Positions 22,119-34,174 of a stretch of DNA of 64,000 bases are shown here, piece by piece. The notes below the pieces were generated by a model. The model did no database searches and was not told the DNA's origin. It worked only from the letters and a program-made list of their open reading frames with translations. The position numbers were made by a program, and so were the translations under genes. Origin of the DNA: Bidens hawaiensis (Eukaryota > Streptophyta > Magnoliopsida > Asterales > Asteraceae); contig JAIQDT010009186.1 in assembly GCA_021521415.1 (NCBI GenBank), positions 49,706 to 113,705 of the forward strand, written 5' to 3'. Every line of letters starts with the position of its first letter. Position 1 is the stretch's first letter.

Positions 22119-22706
22119 ATAATCTGCTAACAAACGATTTGAACGAGCTATGGCGACTGTTATGGTTTTGAAATAGAAGAAGCAGTTTCACAAAAGACGG
22201 TGTACACAAAGTGAGAGATCAATTAGTATATATACTGATCGCAATTATTGTGGTGAACAGTAAAAGTAAATCATTGACCAATAAAACCACGACCCGTCAA
22301 GCAGGAAGATGTACAGATCAAAATTCAAATCAAGATGAACAGCCGTCATATACTGCAGACACGTCAAATCTTAATTCTAATTGGAACAGTCACACCTCGT
22401 CAGCTCCTAAAAATCTAGGCGCATTCATACTCACAAACTGACGAGTGACGAACCGAATGACTACAACTAAAACGCCAAACATTCAAGGCAATATAATTGC
22501 AAAAGAATAAGAAAAAGACGAAAATTGTACTTATCCACGAGCAAGTAAGGCAGGTGAAAGACAGCTATACAAACAGACAATCGTAAAGGAAGTTCAAGTT
22601 CAAAAACAAAGGAGATAGCATAATGAAGTAGGTACAATTTTATTTCTCTAAAAAGTTCATATTTACAATACAAGGAAACGAAACACAAGATACAAATTCC
22701 TATTAG
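22119..22706 (-). promoter_or_regulatory. Putative promoter region of aORF copy B
   Basis: This non-coding interval upstream (on the minus strand) of copy B contains a TATA-like tatatac near 22228-22236 and a CCAAT word near 22279. The equivalent interval upstream of copy A (25028-25290) shows the same order: a tatac word near 25150, then CCAAT near 25209. Both share a cg(a)c..gt.a.gcagga phrase. Similar spacing in both copies suggests an antisense promoter. This is a reading by eye. Confidence 0.35.
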
Positions 22707-25027
22707 TTAAGCCTCCTTCTTCTCATCCTCTATATCGCCACGGAGTTCCTTGAGATGTAACCTCAAGTCGCCCACGCAGTACTCATCACGGCGATGCGCC
22801 TTTATGTAGTCCTTGATCTCGAAAGATAGATTCTCAAAAGCGTAAAGACTGGCGTCATATTCGCCTTGGACATCTTTTCCATGAAGTACAAAATCAAAGG
22901 ACGGACGGCCTTCACGGGCCATGGCATAGCCTTCTTCAAAACCGGCTTTCTGGCCTGTCCGCGAGGAGTTGATGTGGAGCTTGGCGAGGCAATCCCCAAG
23001 TTCATGGCCTTCCTTGATATGGTCAATGACCTGTGACAAATAAGTTCAGGATTAACAAGCCATATACAGAATAAGGGGAAGGAAAATTTTAAAATTTAAA
23101 GATTACCATTGTGAAGCCATGTTTAAGAAGCCATTGCCTTTCAGCGGACAGCAACTTGTTTGCCTCCTGCAAACTTTATTCTCGTCCAAGAGGCAGGTAG
23201 TATTAGCCTCCAGGGTCGTGATGCACCCATCCCTCTTCGCGATTTCGGTCTTCAAGCGCCGGATTTCTTCTTGCCAGGCGGAAAGGAAGCCAGTTTATAC
23301 GAAGACCTGACCCTCCAATCTAGAGTTTGTCTCCTTGATCGTTTGGAGGGCAGCGTCCTTCTCTCGAGCTTTCGCCCGGGCAACATTCTTAGCTTCCTAT
23401 GCCTCTCTCATCCTCATGGCAGCATGAATCAAGTCCCTCTCCCCGGTAACCCATCCTTCAAACATCTCACGCCCGGTTGACACAACATTAGCCAATTGAA
23501 AGCTAAGTGTCTGTGCCAGATTTTTCCGGGTGTGAGCATGGTTATGTTCACGCTCAGCGGGGGGCGGGGTAGGTAGTGCTCAAAGAACTCCTGGCATGCG
23601 CTTACATCAGAAAATAGCTTGTCATGGCCAAGATTCCATGAGAGAATGAAGGTAGAGGAGCTCTCTTGCTGAAGTTTGGAAGTGGAAGCTTGAGTGGGCC
23701 CCTCTACCTTCCCTCCAGCAGAACGGGAGGATTTTTAGAAGTATGCTTGGGAAGAACATCTTCCGTTTCTACCACCAACCCCTCAGGGTGTGCTCTTGTA
23801 TCTTTAGTAGCCTCAGTCTGCGGGTTAGAAGTAATTTACATACTTGCGGGTTCCTCATTGGTACTGTCAATGATTCATTCCCGGAAACGAATCCTCTTGG
23901 ACTTCTTCGGAGCAGTTGCCTTCTCAGCAATCTCGGATGCCTCCCCACCAGCGGGATCATCGGCATCGGAATTCCCGCCGTGGCCAGATACACCAGCGGT
24001 ATCTGCCTTTCGCTTACGCCTGTCGGTGAGATCTGCAATAGCATGCAGAACTCCTGCATAATCAATAGCTAAATTATCAAAAGACGATGATCCTTCACTA
24101 GACGAATCCTAGCTAGAAGAAAGGATGATCGTCCCGTTTGAATGCATAACGGTAATAGGACAAGGGTTCAGAATGTACACACCTTGAGCCACAGCAGCCT
24201 CGTTAACCACGGGTAGGAAAACTAAAGTTTTCCTTAGTCTTCTCAAGAATGGGCTGCTGCCCAATCTCAAGCGGACTCCGGAACATGTTTCCAGCAATGG
24301 TAGGGATGAGGATGTCAAAAGTTGTGCGATCCTCTAAAACAAAATCAAGTTAAAAAAAAAGAAAAAAAGAAAAGAGAGAGAGAGAAGAAATTACAACTTA
24401 CTTCCATCATCCCTAGAGAAGTACGGGATCTCATCCGAGAATGGCCACAAGTAGCTCATTCCTACCAGCACAAGCGCAGACTCCGGGATAAGACCCATCG
24501 GAGTAGGGGTTCGCGTCAGAGTGTTGTACCATCGCTGATCACTGGTATTAGCCACGGGAAGATCAGAAAATTTCTGGGTCAAGGAACGGTATACCATAGC
24601 ATCTGGTATCACGTCCTCGTTGATCCAGAAAAATTTGGTCTTCCACTCATGAGCACTCCACGGAGGCTCAGAACCTATCGCCTTCTATGAAACGGCGTAG
24701 CTAAACCAGCTCCCGCGGACTTGGAGCTTGTAGATAGCATAAAAACGCTCCACAGAGGGAGTCTCCCTCAACGACCTGCAGCAGAATTCAAAATGTCGCG
24801 GCCGTATAAGTCTAAATTGATGAATCTGGGATATGTGGATCCCAGTTGCAGTAAGAAAATCACTCAAAAACTTCGTTATTGGCAGCATGAAGTTTCTGGT
24901 GGTAAAATACTCCCCACTCTGGTGCCAATCCGTAAAGATTAACGATGTCTTAGAAATCTCCCTCTCTCCAGTTGATCTGGAAATTCACGACGGTAGACTG
25001 TGGAGTTTATCTTCTACCACCAGCCAT
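22707..25027 (-). pseudogene. Tat antisense accessory ORF, copy A
   Basis: Minus strand from ATG at 25025-25027: 'VVNFQINWREGDF' and 'DIVNLYGLAPEW'. These are followed by 'SDFLTATGIHISQIHQFRLIRPRHFEFCCRSL' (24685-24800) and 'RWYNTLTRTPTPMGLIPESALVLVGMSYLWPFSDEIPYF' (about 24400-24530). A Ser/Pro-rich linker, a coiled-coil region (23110-23500) and the C-terminal 'IKEGHELGDCLAKL' block end at 22707. Domain: gypsy-type transposon domain (PF04195-like) plus coiled coil. At least five frame changes or stops interrupt it. It lies in tandem with copy B, just inside the presumed 3' LTR. Product unknown in the family; inactive here. Confidence 0.7.
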
Positions 25028-25470
25028 TAGAGCAACGGCAAATACTTCACAGTGAGCTATGATGTGTAACAGAAAGAAGGCAGAAATAGAAGATGGATGG
25101 TTATCAGAATTTTTGTAAGTAGAGTAACAATGGAAACACTCATACTCTTTTATACTCATCGTAAGTAATGTGATGCGAAGGCAAACTGCTCACCACAACG
25201 TCATCGTCCAATCAGAAAGCGTCACGTTAGGCAGGAACTGACAAAAACAAAATGATTTTGAATAGGACACCTTAAAATACGTGTAGACATCTCGAAAGTC
25301 ACCCTTTTCAAGACTCAGATTGAAACCATCACATCTCAAAAGACAGAACAGTAACCCAAGTCCAAACAAATTGTGGAAATACGCAGAACGACAAACTCAA
25401 CCCACGCCAAGGGATAGAGCAGTAAGTACATATTTCCACCCGCGACACCACATCGCAGAAGAAACAATGG
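25028..25470. other. Spacer upstream of aORF copy A
   Basis: Non-coding; carries the TATA-like and CCAAT words noted for copy B's counterpart. No other gene seen. Confidence 0.4.
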
Positions 25471-25480
25471 ACTGGGGGGA

Positions 25481-26170
25481 CTTATAGAGGTAGGGTAGCA
25501 AAGCTACCCGCAAACCAGGAAATATACCTCACGGGTCCCCAACACAACCCGCGGGTTACCATTGAGCATCCATGAAAGGAACCCACGGATTACACAAAGG
25601 ACACCACGGGTGCAAGGTCCTCATGTATGTGGAGGAGCAGTTGTAACAAACTACTCCTAGAAGGATTTCCCAACATTCCCTGATAGAGACACCAGCCAAA
25701 TTCGGGAAATACCGGTACCGTACCGTACCGGTACCGATACCTATCTCAAAAGTCAAAAGTTTGGTATCGATTCGGTACCGATTTCGTTCCCAACGTGGCC
25801 AGGCTGTCACATCCAATATGCGCTCAACACGTGTTCATTTAGGTAGATATGGAATATCTTGATAGCGAAAACTCCACCAATCACCTTCCCTCCACCTTCG
25901 GCTATAAATACTCGAATCATTTCCATGAGGTATTCATTCACTCCCACACATTCAGAGCAATCACTTGTATTCGTACTTATTTCTGATAAGGACTGTAATT
26001 ATTCTCACGCCGAAGTGTGGTTACGGGAAGACCCCCCATCGCGTCCTTCCCGTAACGAGACTCACGGTGTTCGATTTTGAAGGTAGTCGATTGGAATCTG
26101 ACCTCATCAAACTATCAGTCGACTCACATTTGGGGAAACGTTGATTCAGACTATCCAGTTCGATTATGTG
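25481..26170 (+). repeat. Probable 3' LTR of the Tat-like element
   Basis: A polypurine tract (ctgggggga, 25472-25480) sits just left. Inside is a good TATA box (tataaata, 25903-25910) followed by a leader-like stretch. No second copy is in the window to prove it, and the right end is a guess. Part of it (25690-25795) is a GGTACC-type MITE fragment. Confidence 0.4.
25690..25795 (-). mobile_element. Partial GGTACC-type MITE
   Basis: Reverse-orientation relative of the middle of the 4842-5102 element. It shares 'aaattcgggaaataccggtacc' in inverse sense, the 'aaaagtcaaaag' core and flanking cggtaccg words. No terminal repeats are visible. Confidence 0.6.
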
Positions 26171-28030
26171 CTTCTTCAATAGGGAAATAGAAACTAAAAG
26201 TGAATAAAATTATCTAAAGGCCAAAATAAATAAAAGATAAAGAGGAATAAAAATGTTTCCAATTATAAACAATGATTAAAATAAAACTTGGATTATTCTT
26301 AGAAAACTTTATCGTGTCCCCGGTAATGACGCGAAAAACTTGGTGTGTGCGTGTGCGTTGATGAGGGTTTAATTAGAGTTGTTGTTGATTCACACAAGAC
26401 CATGTTTTAAAATTTATAAAAATGATTTCTACTATGACTAAACCACCCACAAATAGGAAAGTGTATCTATCGTATATGTAGGATAGTATTGGTAAGAAAC
26501 AAGTATTGATCCGTGGACACAAATAGTCTCTAATAATAAATCTTTGTTTTAATTTAATCGGAGGTAATAATAAGTTAACGGTGGTTTTTAAAATATTTCT
26601 TTTTAATTTTAAAACATATAATATAGGTGACAAGGAGATAAGTTTTTAAACGAGAAAATCAATAATTAAAGATTACCATCTTAAATCAAGAATCCACTCC
26701 ATTCTTTCTTGATGATTATCATGATGAATGTGTGATAAACTTTCTTTAATAATATATGATAGAATAACCCCTCATTTCTAAGTGAATTACTCTATTACAA
26801 AGAAGAAAGTAGCATGCATATCTTCATGTCTATCATAAAAATGTCAATTTAAGTAAGCAAGTAGTTTTAGTGAAGCATTAAGATTATGATTGACTTTAAT
26901 TTCTCAAATACCAATTCTAACAACTTCCGGTGGTTATAGTTCATTCACACAACCTCCCCTTAGTTGATTTAAGGGGATTATAATTACACATTCCTGTACA
27001 TATGATTTCTTTAACTAGCATGATAACCTAATCAATCGTGTTAACAATTTTATTTCAGAATTACCAAAACTAGAGAAATTGATCGTAGCTTGTATCTCAT
27101 CATTTCTAAGTATAATGCAAGAATACATGTTTTGGATAAAATATCAAGATATTCTTTTTACCATTTCTAGTTTCCAAGAACATGAATGAATCATGAATGA
27201 GTGTTAATCATCAATCTTGAGTAAGTGACTTAAGATAACAAAACATGTCTCAGCAATGGACAAAATAACCATGTACTTCACAAAAACAAAATCACATATT
27301 CAATATAATCATCAATTAGAACAAAGCTTCTGCATAGATTTTAGATGGTAAATAGAGGTTTAACTAATAATGACCATTATATGAACATCAAAGAGAATAA
27401 AGATTACAAACACATGATTAAACTAGAACAATCTAACCAATATGGATGGCACTCCTTTCTTCAATAGTGGTGGATGATGATCATGATGGATGATGATGAT
27501 GATAGCCTCCTAGCCTTCTAACTCTCTTATGGAACTTATGGAACTTCAACTCAAGTGTAAAATGAGTATTTTGTAGTGAGAAATAGTCCTAAACATGTCC
27601 AAGCACACTTGAAACAATGCACACTCCTATTTATATTCTGTCTGGAGAGTCTGTCAAGCCCGCGTGCTTCCTGGGGCACGCCGACGCGTCTAGGTGTACA
27701 TGTGCATTAATTGTTCTGTCAGATCGTACATGATGACTCACCACGCCAGCGTGCTACATGGGGCACACCCCTGTGTTTTTGGTGTCAGATATATTCTTTG
27801 GCTTTTCTGAAAGGTGACCAAACCGGCGTGCTTTCGGAAGCATGCCCCCGTGTGCAGCTGGCAGCAGATTTTGTCTTTTTCTATCAGGATTTTATCTTTT
27901 CTTGTATATAGTGCGTTTTGCTGTTTTGTACCACAATGACTTTGCCTCGTTGCATGAGAGCACAACCAAGACCCTTGATTCGAGGCATCACAATAGACAA
28001 CAAAATCCTCATTTCCTTCGGGTAGGGATA
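26171..28030. other. Non-coding stretch, Athila-LTR-like motifs
   Basis: AT-rich sequence without a convincing gene. It has a (GAT)-rich microsatellite at 27473-27501 and a cluster of GC-rich words at 27655-27850 (cgcgtgcttcctggggcacgc, ccacgccagcgtgc, gcatgcccccgtgtgc). These words resemble those of the Athila-like region at 5795-7975, so part of this may be an LTR of that kind. Confidence 0.4.
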
Positions 28031-28923
28031 GGATAGAAGCGTCGAAGGCATACGCCTTAAGGTTTGAAAAGAATCATCTTGCTTTGGCCCCCACTAATAA
28101 GCTCTACCCTTATGATTTAAAGTGGTGAGAGGAAAATCAATCTTGGAAAAGTTCAAAATGAAGCAACGATAATAACTAGCAAGGCCGAGAAAGGATCAAA
28201 CTTCAGTGGGTGAATTCGGGGTCATCCAGTTTTTAATGGCTTCGATTTTAACGGGATTGACATGAATGCCTTTTACGTTAATGATGTGGCCAAGGAATTG
28301 GACATCTTTAACCAAAACTCGCATTTGGAAAGCTTGGCAAAAAGTTGTTCTTTCTTCAACAACTCGAGGATATCTTGTAAACGATTGCCATGCTCAAGTT
28401 TAGATTTCGAGTAAATGAGAATGTCGCCGATAAGCACGATCACGAATTTATCAAGATAAGGCTTGCATACGCGGTTCATGAGGTCCATAAATACCGCAGG
28501 TGCATTGGTCAAGCCGAAAGGCATAACCATAAAGTCGTAATGACCGTAACGAGTTTGAAAAACAGTTTTGGGTATATCATCCTCATGAATGCGCAATTGG
28601 TGATAACCCAGATGAAAATCTATTTTTGAAGAGCAAGATGCGCCTTGAAGTTGATCAAAAAGGTCTTCAATTCAAGGAAAAGGGTAACAGTTCTTAATCA
28701 TGAGTTTTTTGAGTTCACGATAGTCGATACACATTCTAAAGGAACCGTCCTTTTTAACGAAAAGAATAGGTGCGCCCCAAGGTGACGAAGTTGGGTGAAT
28801 GAAACCCTTGCTGGAGAGTTCTTGAAGTTGACTCGCCAATTCTTGCATTTCCGAAGATGCGAGACGATAGGGAGCCTTGGAGGCGGGATTCGCACCAGAC
28901 ACTAGATCGATACGAAACTCCAC
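28031..28923 (-). pseudogene. Ty3/gypsy reverse transcriptase, catalytic motif mutated
   Basis: Minus-strand frames give the RT N-terminus (28672-28923: '[39 protein letters not shown]'-type residues). The fingers/palm follow (28273-28596: '[33 protein letters not shown]', then 'GDILIYSKS'). The connection region is at 28031-28310 ('LGHIIN', 'KIEAIKNW', 'FLGLASYYR'). In the family the active site is Y/F-x-D-D; here it reads IGDI, so the first Asp is lost. Frameshifts separate the blocks and similarity stops near 28031, so RNase H and integrase are missing. Tekay/chromovirus-like by sequence style. Inactive. Confidence 0.85.
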
Positions 28924-29269
28924 TTCACGAGTAGGAGGTAAACCAGAAACGTCGTTAGGGAAAACTTTGGGAAAATCACGAACTACTAGAATTTCTTTTA
29001 TTGTTTCTTTTCCACGAAGTTGGCAACGAAAGCCACATACTTTTTAAGCAAGTATTTTTGGGCTTGGATACATGACATAAGCTTGAGCCCTTTGGAAGGA
29101 TTCTCACCAAAGATACGCAAAATCTGCTCGTCATCTAGCAGAATCCGAATATACTTTTCAACGCATAGGATTCAACCATGAATCACCGAATCAATCTAGA
29201 TAGTTTTACCATTTGTGACTTCAACTGTAAAGGAATTCTCGAGCTTAGAGAGAGACGAAGAAAGCATAT
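28924..29269 (-). pseudogene. Protease C-terminal part and PR-RT linker (split by TRIM)
   Basis: The minus-strand frame continues the retropepsin begun at 30484, resuming right after the TRIM insertion with 'SSSLSKLENSFTVEV' and 'SVIHG'-type residues. It then runs through a degenerate linker to the RT at 28923. Several stops. It belongs to the same element as the gag at 30526-31746. Confidence 0.6.
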
Positions 29270-29543
29270 TGTCACAGAGTTATCCCTCAGACTACGTATG
29301 GTGCCCGAAGGCCAGCTAATCAGTCCACTCATGACCAGTGTCTGCTGGTTTCGTCCTGCCTTCGACTCATCAGGCGAGCAGCAACAGCTCCCAACCAGCG
29401 ATGCGTTCGTCATGCAAGCACGACTAGGCATGTACGCCTTCCTTCCAGCTGAGGCTGCCCAATGATGTCCGGGACGAGCCAACAAACCCAAGCGTTTCAA
29501 CACAAATTAAGCATCTTGATCTTCAAGTATTTGTTCCATGACA
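29270..29543 (-). repeat. TRIM 3' LTR
   Basis: 274 bp; left end tgtcacagagtta, right end ttccatgaca; pairs with 30049-30323. Confidence 0.85.
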
Positions 29544-30033
29544 CTCTCCCACCACCATAACTATACACGTCCTCGTGCACGCACATGTCATCCTATACCA
29601 ACGTGTAAGACTTAGACGTTGTGTTCTTCCCCCATGCCATGCATGTCTAAAGGGCAAGCTCACCGTCCCATACCAGCTCATAAGCCGAAGCCATGCGTTT
29701 TGAGAATGATTAACTCTAATAAATGGGACACCCAATAGTTCAGCCAAAATGTGAGTTAGCCGTGTCGGTTAATTATGCCGCCGGATTATGTGACGTCGAC
29801 GTTCGCCAAGTTAGCAGACTTCAAAACAGGTTACGGCTCTGCTACACCGTAAAACTTACAACACGAACACTGTGGTCTTCACTTCACTTGACTAGGGCAG
29901 TGCTCACGATCCCATACTTGTGGCGTACAAAGACCGTTCGATCTTCTCCCACCACCATTGCTTAACTCAATCTCGACATTTTTAAGATCTTGTTGGTTCA
30001 GTTTACACGTTCCAACGTATCCGAGGTTCGACC

Positions 30034-30046
30034 TACTCTGATACCA
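30034..30046 (-). other. TRIM primer binding site
   Basis: tggtatcagagta on the minus strand, two bases from the LTR. Confidence 0.8.
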
Positions 30047-30048
30047 CT

Positions 30049-30323
30049 TATCATGGAGTTATCCTTCAGACTCCATGTGGCGCCCGAAGGCCAGCTAATC
30101 GGCGCGCTCATGACAAGGGTCTGCTGGTTTCATCCTGCCTTGGACTCATTAGGCGAGCGGAAACAGCTTGCAACCAACGATGCGTTCGTCGTGCAAGCAT
30201 GACTAGGCATGTACGCCTTCCTTCCCGCTGAGGCTGTGCCAATGAAGTCTGGGATGAGCCAACAAACCCAAGCGTTTCAACACAAATTAATCATCTCGAT
30301 CTTCAAATATTTGGTCCGTGACA
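30049..30323 (-). repeat. TRIM 5' LTR
   Basis: 275 bp; left end tatcatggagtta, right end gtccgtgaca. Confidence 0.85.
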
Positions 30324-30484
30324 ATATGCTTAAAATTGATCGACACAAAACTCATATCGGCACCTGTATCAAATAAAATGGATGCATAAACGTTATTAAC
30401 CAAGAATGTACCGCTCACCACATCATTGTTATGTTGAGCTTGATTTGCATTGATCACGAATTCCCTCCCCCGAGCATTGGGCAC
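30324..30484 (-). pseudogene. Protease N-terminal part (retropepsin DTG)
   Basis: Minus-strand frame with 'GTFLVNNVYASILFDTGADMSFVS'. The DTGA triad is the aspartic protease active-site loop of Ty3/gypsy elements. It is cut after about 54 codons by the TRIM and continues at 29269. The catalytic Asp is kept but the gene is split. Confidence 0.85.
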
Positions 30485-30525
30485 GGTTGGAGCAACTTGA
30501 GAAGTTGAGGCTTGGTTGGCTTTAA

Positions 30526-31746
30526 CTAGTTAAACAACTTGATTCGCCATAAGCTGTGGAACTGGGGTTTAATAGGATTAAACTTGATAGGGTTGAGCAG
30601 GATGCATAGGTGGGCGACCATTCTGGCTTGATAAGCGAGTCGAGGACACGCGTTGCAGATGTGATTAGGATCTCCACAATGGAAACACACTCGAGGGATG
30701 AGGTAAGCTTTAGCGATGGGTTGAGATTGGGTCAAAATATGGTTCTAGTTCTAAGGTTGAGGAGCATGAATTGGCTTCATTGGGTTTAGTTGAGCACGCA
30801 TTAGATTAAAAATTCATTAAGGAGGTGATCTAGGTGGCTAAAATGGGTGTATTGGCAGCATGGAAGGTTGGTAGGGTGATGCTTTTGGCAAGTTTGGCGA
30901 TAAGGGTGAGGGCCAGTGTAGGGTTTCTTGAATGGTGGGGCTTGAAGATATTTAGTCTTGGATTGAAAGTACTGGGGTTGAGGTGGGTTTTGCTGGGTTA
31001 AAGAATAATTATCTTTTGGTTTCTTGAAGTTCTTGTTGCGGTTTGGTTTGGGTGTGACTTCAGCCTCGATCTATTTGGAAGGTTCGGCCTTGGTTCTCTC
31101 AACAGTCTTCTTGCTACATTTGAGGGTTCCTACCTTGATGTGGATGTCAGACAAGGATGCAGCAAGGATAATAGCCTCACGAAGAGATTTGAGAGCACTG
31201 CTTTGGACTAAGTCTCGGATTTGCCTTGGTAAACTACGAATATACTTACCAATCCCACGAGAGAGGGAGTGACAAGATGTGGTACCAAGACGCTAAGTTC
31301 GTTGAAGCGAGCGGTGTAAGCAACGTTATCACCACCCTATTGCTTAAGGTTCCAAAATTCCACCCCATGATTCTTGGCTACCTCAGTACCAAGGGCGGAT
31401 TTTTCTTGCATCCATCAAGTTAAGGTTCTTTTCTCGATGACACTCGAAGCAAAGCGTGTCTTCCTGTCATCAGGACATTCGATATGGAGGAAAGTACTCT
31501 CTATACTTTGGTACCATTGTAGTAGGGTAGTGGCACCTTTAGAGCCATCGAACTTAAGAGGTTTCGCATCATTGAAGGTCTTATAGCAAAATGAGTCGGA
31601 GCTCAAACCCGAAGTGGCTGAGTTCGAATTGGAAGCAATGGTTTGGTGCATTTGAGCCACCATTTCCGTGAGCATAGTAGGATTTGGGTTGTTATCTTGC
31701 GACTAGAGGTTCCTGAAGGACGACGCTTAAGGTAACGGGAAGACAT
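30526..31746 (-). pseudogene. Ty3/gypsy gag with one zinc knuckle
   Basis: A likely ATG is at 31744-31746 on the minus strand. After a frameshift the frame gives 'KPLKFDGSKGATTLLQWYQSIESTF' (31415-31675), the start of the gag capsid domain. It then gives 'FWNLKQ', 'YTARFNELSVLVPHLVTP' and 'LAASLSD' in shifting frames down to about 31130. A C-x2-C-x4-H-x4-C zinc knuckle ('CFHCGDPNHICNAC') lies at about 30640-30690. The gag coats the element's RNA; here at least four frame breaks kill it. It precedes the protease at 30484 in the normal gag-pol order. Confidence 0.8.
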
Positions 31747-32332
31747 TCTGTGAACAAGGGTAACAAAAACCGTGAGTCTCGGAATAGTATATGGTATACA
31801 AAAAATTCTTGTTAATGTTTGTTTAATATGAAAAATCAAAACAATAAAAAAAATAAATGTTGTGTGGAACTCAGAGTTTTCATGAACCACCATTGACTCT
31901 TATATTCCCACACAAAAGTCAAAAATGCATAATCAAATCGAACCGAAAGCTGGGTATTCGTGTATCACCACGACTTGACAGACTTTCTATTAAAAAACAT
32001 TGTAAAACATTGAGGTCGGAGTCATACGTCGCATGAACCACCATGACTTGTATGACATCCTTAGAAGTGTAACCATATCCCGTTCACAAGGAGGACATGC
32101 TCACGTTTTAAAGCTTAAAGTTGTGATTCGTATGGCATTTGGTGTGGTACGTTTTGGCCTAATAGGTTTCATGCCCTTTCTGAACTCTCCAGGTAAGAAA
32201 CCGGGTCCCACATCTGATTGGGATTTATGCGCATTGCTTATCCTTAGGTTTCAATAACCTTGGTGTCAAGAGTTCAGAACGCAAGCATGTCCCCCTTCCA
32301 ATTACTATATACCTGCCACGTATGTCACACCC
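31747..32332 (-). other. Leader upstream of the gypsy gag
   Basis: No protein recognised. Contains three diverged copies of a phrase like catgaaccaccatgactt (about 31873, 31960 and 32033). It ends where the family-L LTR begins, so the element's own 5' LTR is not seen here. Confidence 0.35.
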
Positions 32333-32827
32333 CAACCTAAGGCGGAAATGTCGGGGCGTGATCTGATTGCTCACAGCCTGAAGATACTATCATATATAAA
32401 ATGTGACAATATCTAATTAATTATTTTATTCAAATAATACACACATTATCCAATAATAACAAGCAATTTACAAATATGAATATAAGCTCAAATAATGTTT
32501 ATCTTGATTATATCCTAAGGTCTTGTCTACATGTCTAAACTTCAATCTTCAAAATAAGCAAACTGCATATGCGTATAAAATGGAGTTTGTCAACATAATG
32601 TTGAGTGAGAATATCACCAGTTTTGACACAACAATATAAATAAGCATAACGTGATAAAAGCAGTAAATATAATCAAACCATAAACAAGTATGTAGACCGT
32701 TGCCAAGCGAATCGGGTGTTGGTCAATAGTAGGAACACCCACTATACGAATGAACGAATTGTAAGACAAGTAAGCAAGTAGCACGTAAGTTTGATTAAGT
32801 CACTCACAATTACACGTATGTATTTGT

Positions 32828-32867
<40 letters not shown>

Positions 32868-34174
32868 TGAAATACAGATAGATACGCATATGTCTCCAAA
32901 ACATTTAGAAAAGTTGGTAAAATAGGGGATGATAAACTCACCTAAGATTAATGACAAACGAATGTAAATACTAAAAAGTGAGTTAATGAATAAGTGAGTC
33001 GTCCACTACACGTCAAACGATATAAAAAATTTAGAATATGAGACTTTAGATATGATAATATAAATAAAACAAATTCGTTGCCATTGGAATCAATCCAAAC
33101 GGACGTTTAGATTTCAAGTTATGTTTGATTTAAGATTTAAACGAGCTGGGTACTGACCAGAAACCGAACAACGAGTCGGAAGTCGGGTTTTGGTCCGTCG
33201 CCTTAAAATTACTTTACGAGAATAAAAGTCTTCTGGACTAAACATTGAATCCGACCAGAAGTATGAGAAAACGGATAGTCAAACTTGTTGACTATTTTGC
33301 CATTCATCAGGTTTTAAAGCGATTGACCAATCAACACCCTTTAACCACCAAAATTGATTGAAGGTTATTGACTATGGAATGCATATGAATGATTTCTATA
33401 TTTACAACTTACCCGGAAAGTGAAAGAATCAATCGAAACGATTAGTCAAAGGTCCTCACATATGCAAAGTCAACCGTTTATGAGTGTATCTTCAACAATA
33501 AATCAAAAACCGAAGAAGATGATGAAGGTTGGAGGTAGGTTACGGTTGGAGGGTGTTTATTTAGGGTTTAGGAAAATTTATGGCAAGAGAAATAAGGGTT
33601 GTTTATATAAGAAACACTAAAACGAACTAATTACGGTTATTTACTCGTTTAAAAAACCGAATCCAGTTTTAGTGATCAAATCAATATTAAAATCAATAAA
33701 ATTCTTTCTTGGACAAGGTTTAATGAAGATGGACATGCATCTAAGCTTTGGGGATCTCTTGGGGCTTAAAACTCTGATTTATGCCTAAAATAAATGATTT
33801 GGTTGCTAAAAACAAATTAGGAAACAAAATAAGCTACTTAATGAGAAAATATGGTGCAATAACTAATAAAATTTGGATTGGACACCAAGAAAACGAAATT
33901 TGACTAGCTATAACATTTCTTGGAGTTTAAGTTACGTTAATTTAATCGAAAATAGGAAAGAATTGGTAAAATTGGTCCTTATAGATCCTGAAAATGTGAT
34001 TTTTAACCGTTTTAAGAAATTTTAAGAGTTTCTAAGGATTATTTGGCATGGTTGAAAGTTATGGAATTATAAAATAAGTTAAACCAAGTTAAATACATGT
34101 TTTAATTAGTTCAAAAGATCCAAATTACATTCTCGAATCGGTTTAAACAAACACGAAAAATCCGAGATGTTACA
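32333..34174 (-). repeat. 3' LTR of family-L element
   Basis: 1842 bp; plus-strand ends tgtcacacccc and gagatgttaca. A (TA)n run is at 32832-32864. A TATA-like ttatataa on the minus strand lies near 33602-33609. Confidence 0.8.
32832..32864. repeat. (TA)n microsatellite
   Basis: About 16 TA units inside the LTR; much shorter in the other LTR copy (about 37591-37602). Confidence 0.95.

Larger units (their letters stand above)
29270..30323 (-). mobile_element. TRIM: miniature LTR retrotransposon (1054 bp)
   Basis: Two LTRs of about 275 bp (29270-29543, 30049-30323) flank a 505-bp interior with no coding capacity. On the minus strand the 5' LTR is followed by tggtatcagagta (PBS, 30034-30046). 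A purine-rich ggtggtgggagag (29544-29556) precedes the 3' LTR. LTRs begin TGTCA on the minus strand. Flanks share atat (29266-29269 and 30324-30327), a 4-5 bp target duplication. The host protease frame resumes on both sides. Size and structure fit TRIM elements, which move with enzymes supplied in trans. LTR divergence (roughly 10-15% by eye) suggests an old insertion. Confidence 0.85.

Noticed and set aside
29178..30202. Frames inside the TRIM LTRs (95, 106 and 70 codons)
   Set aside because: LTR sequence read by chance; the two LTRs do not keep a common frame.
33420..33620. 66-codon plus-strand frame in the family-L LTR
   Set aside because: Lies wholly in LTR sequence and is broken in the other LTR copies.
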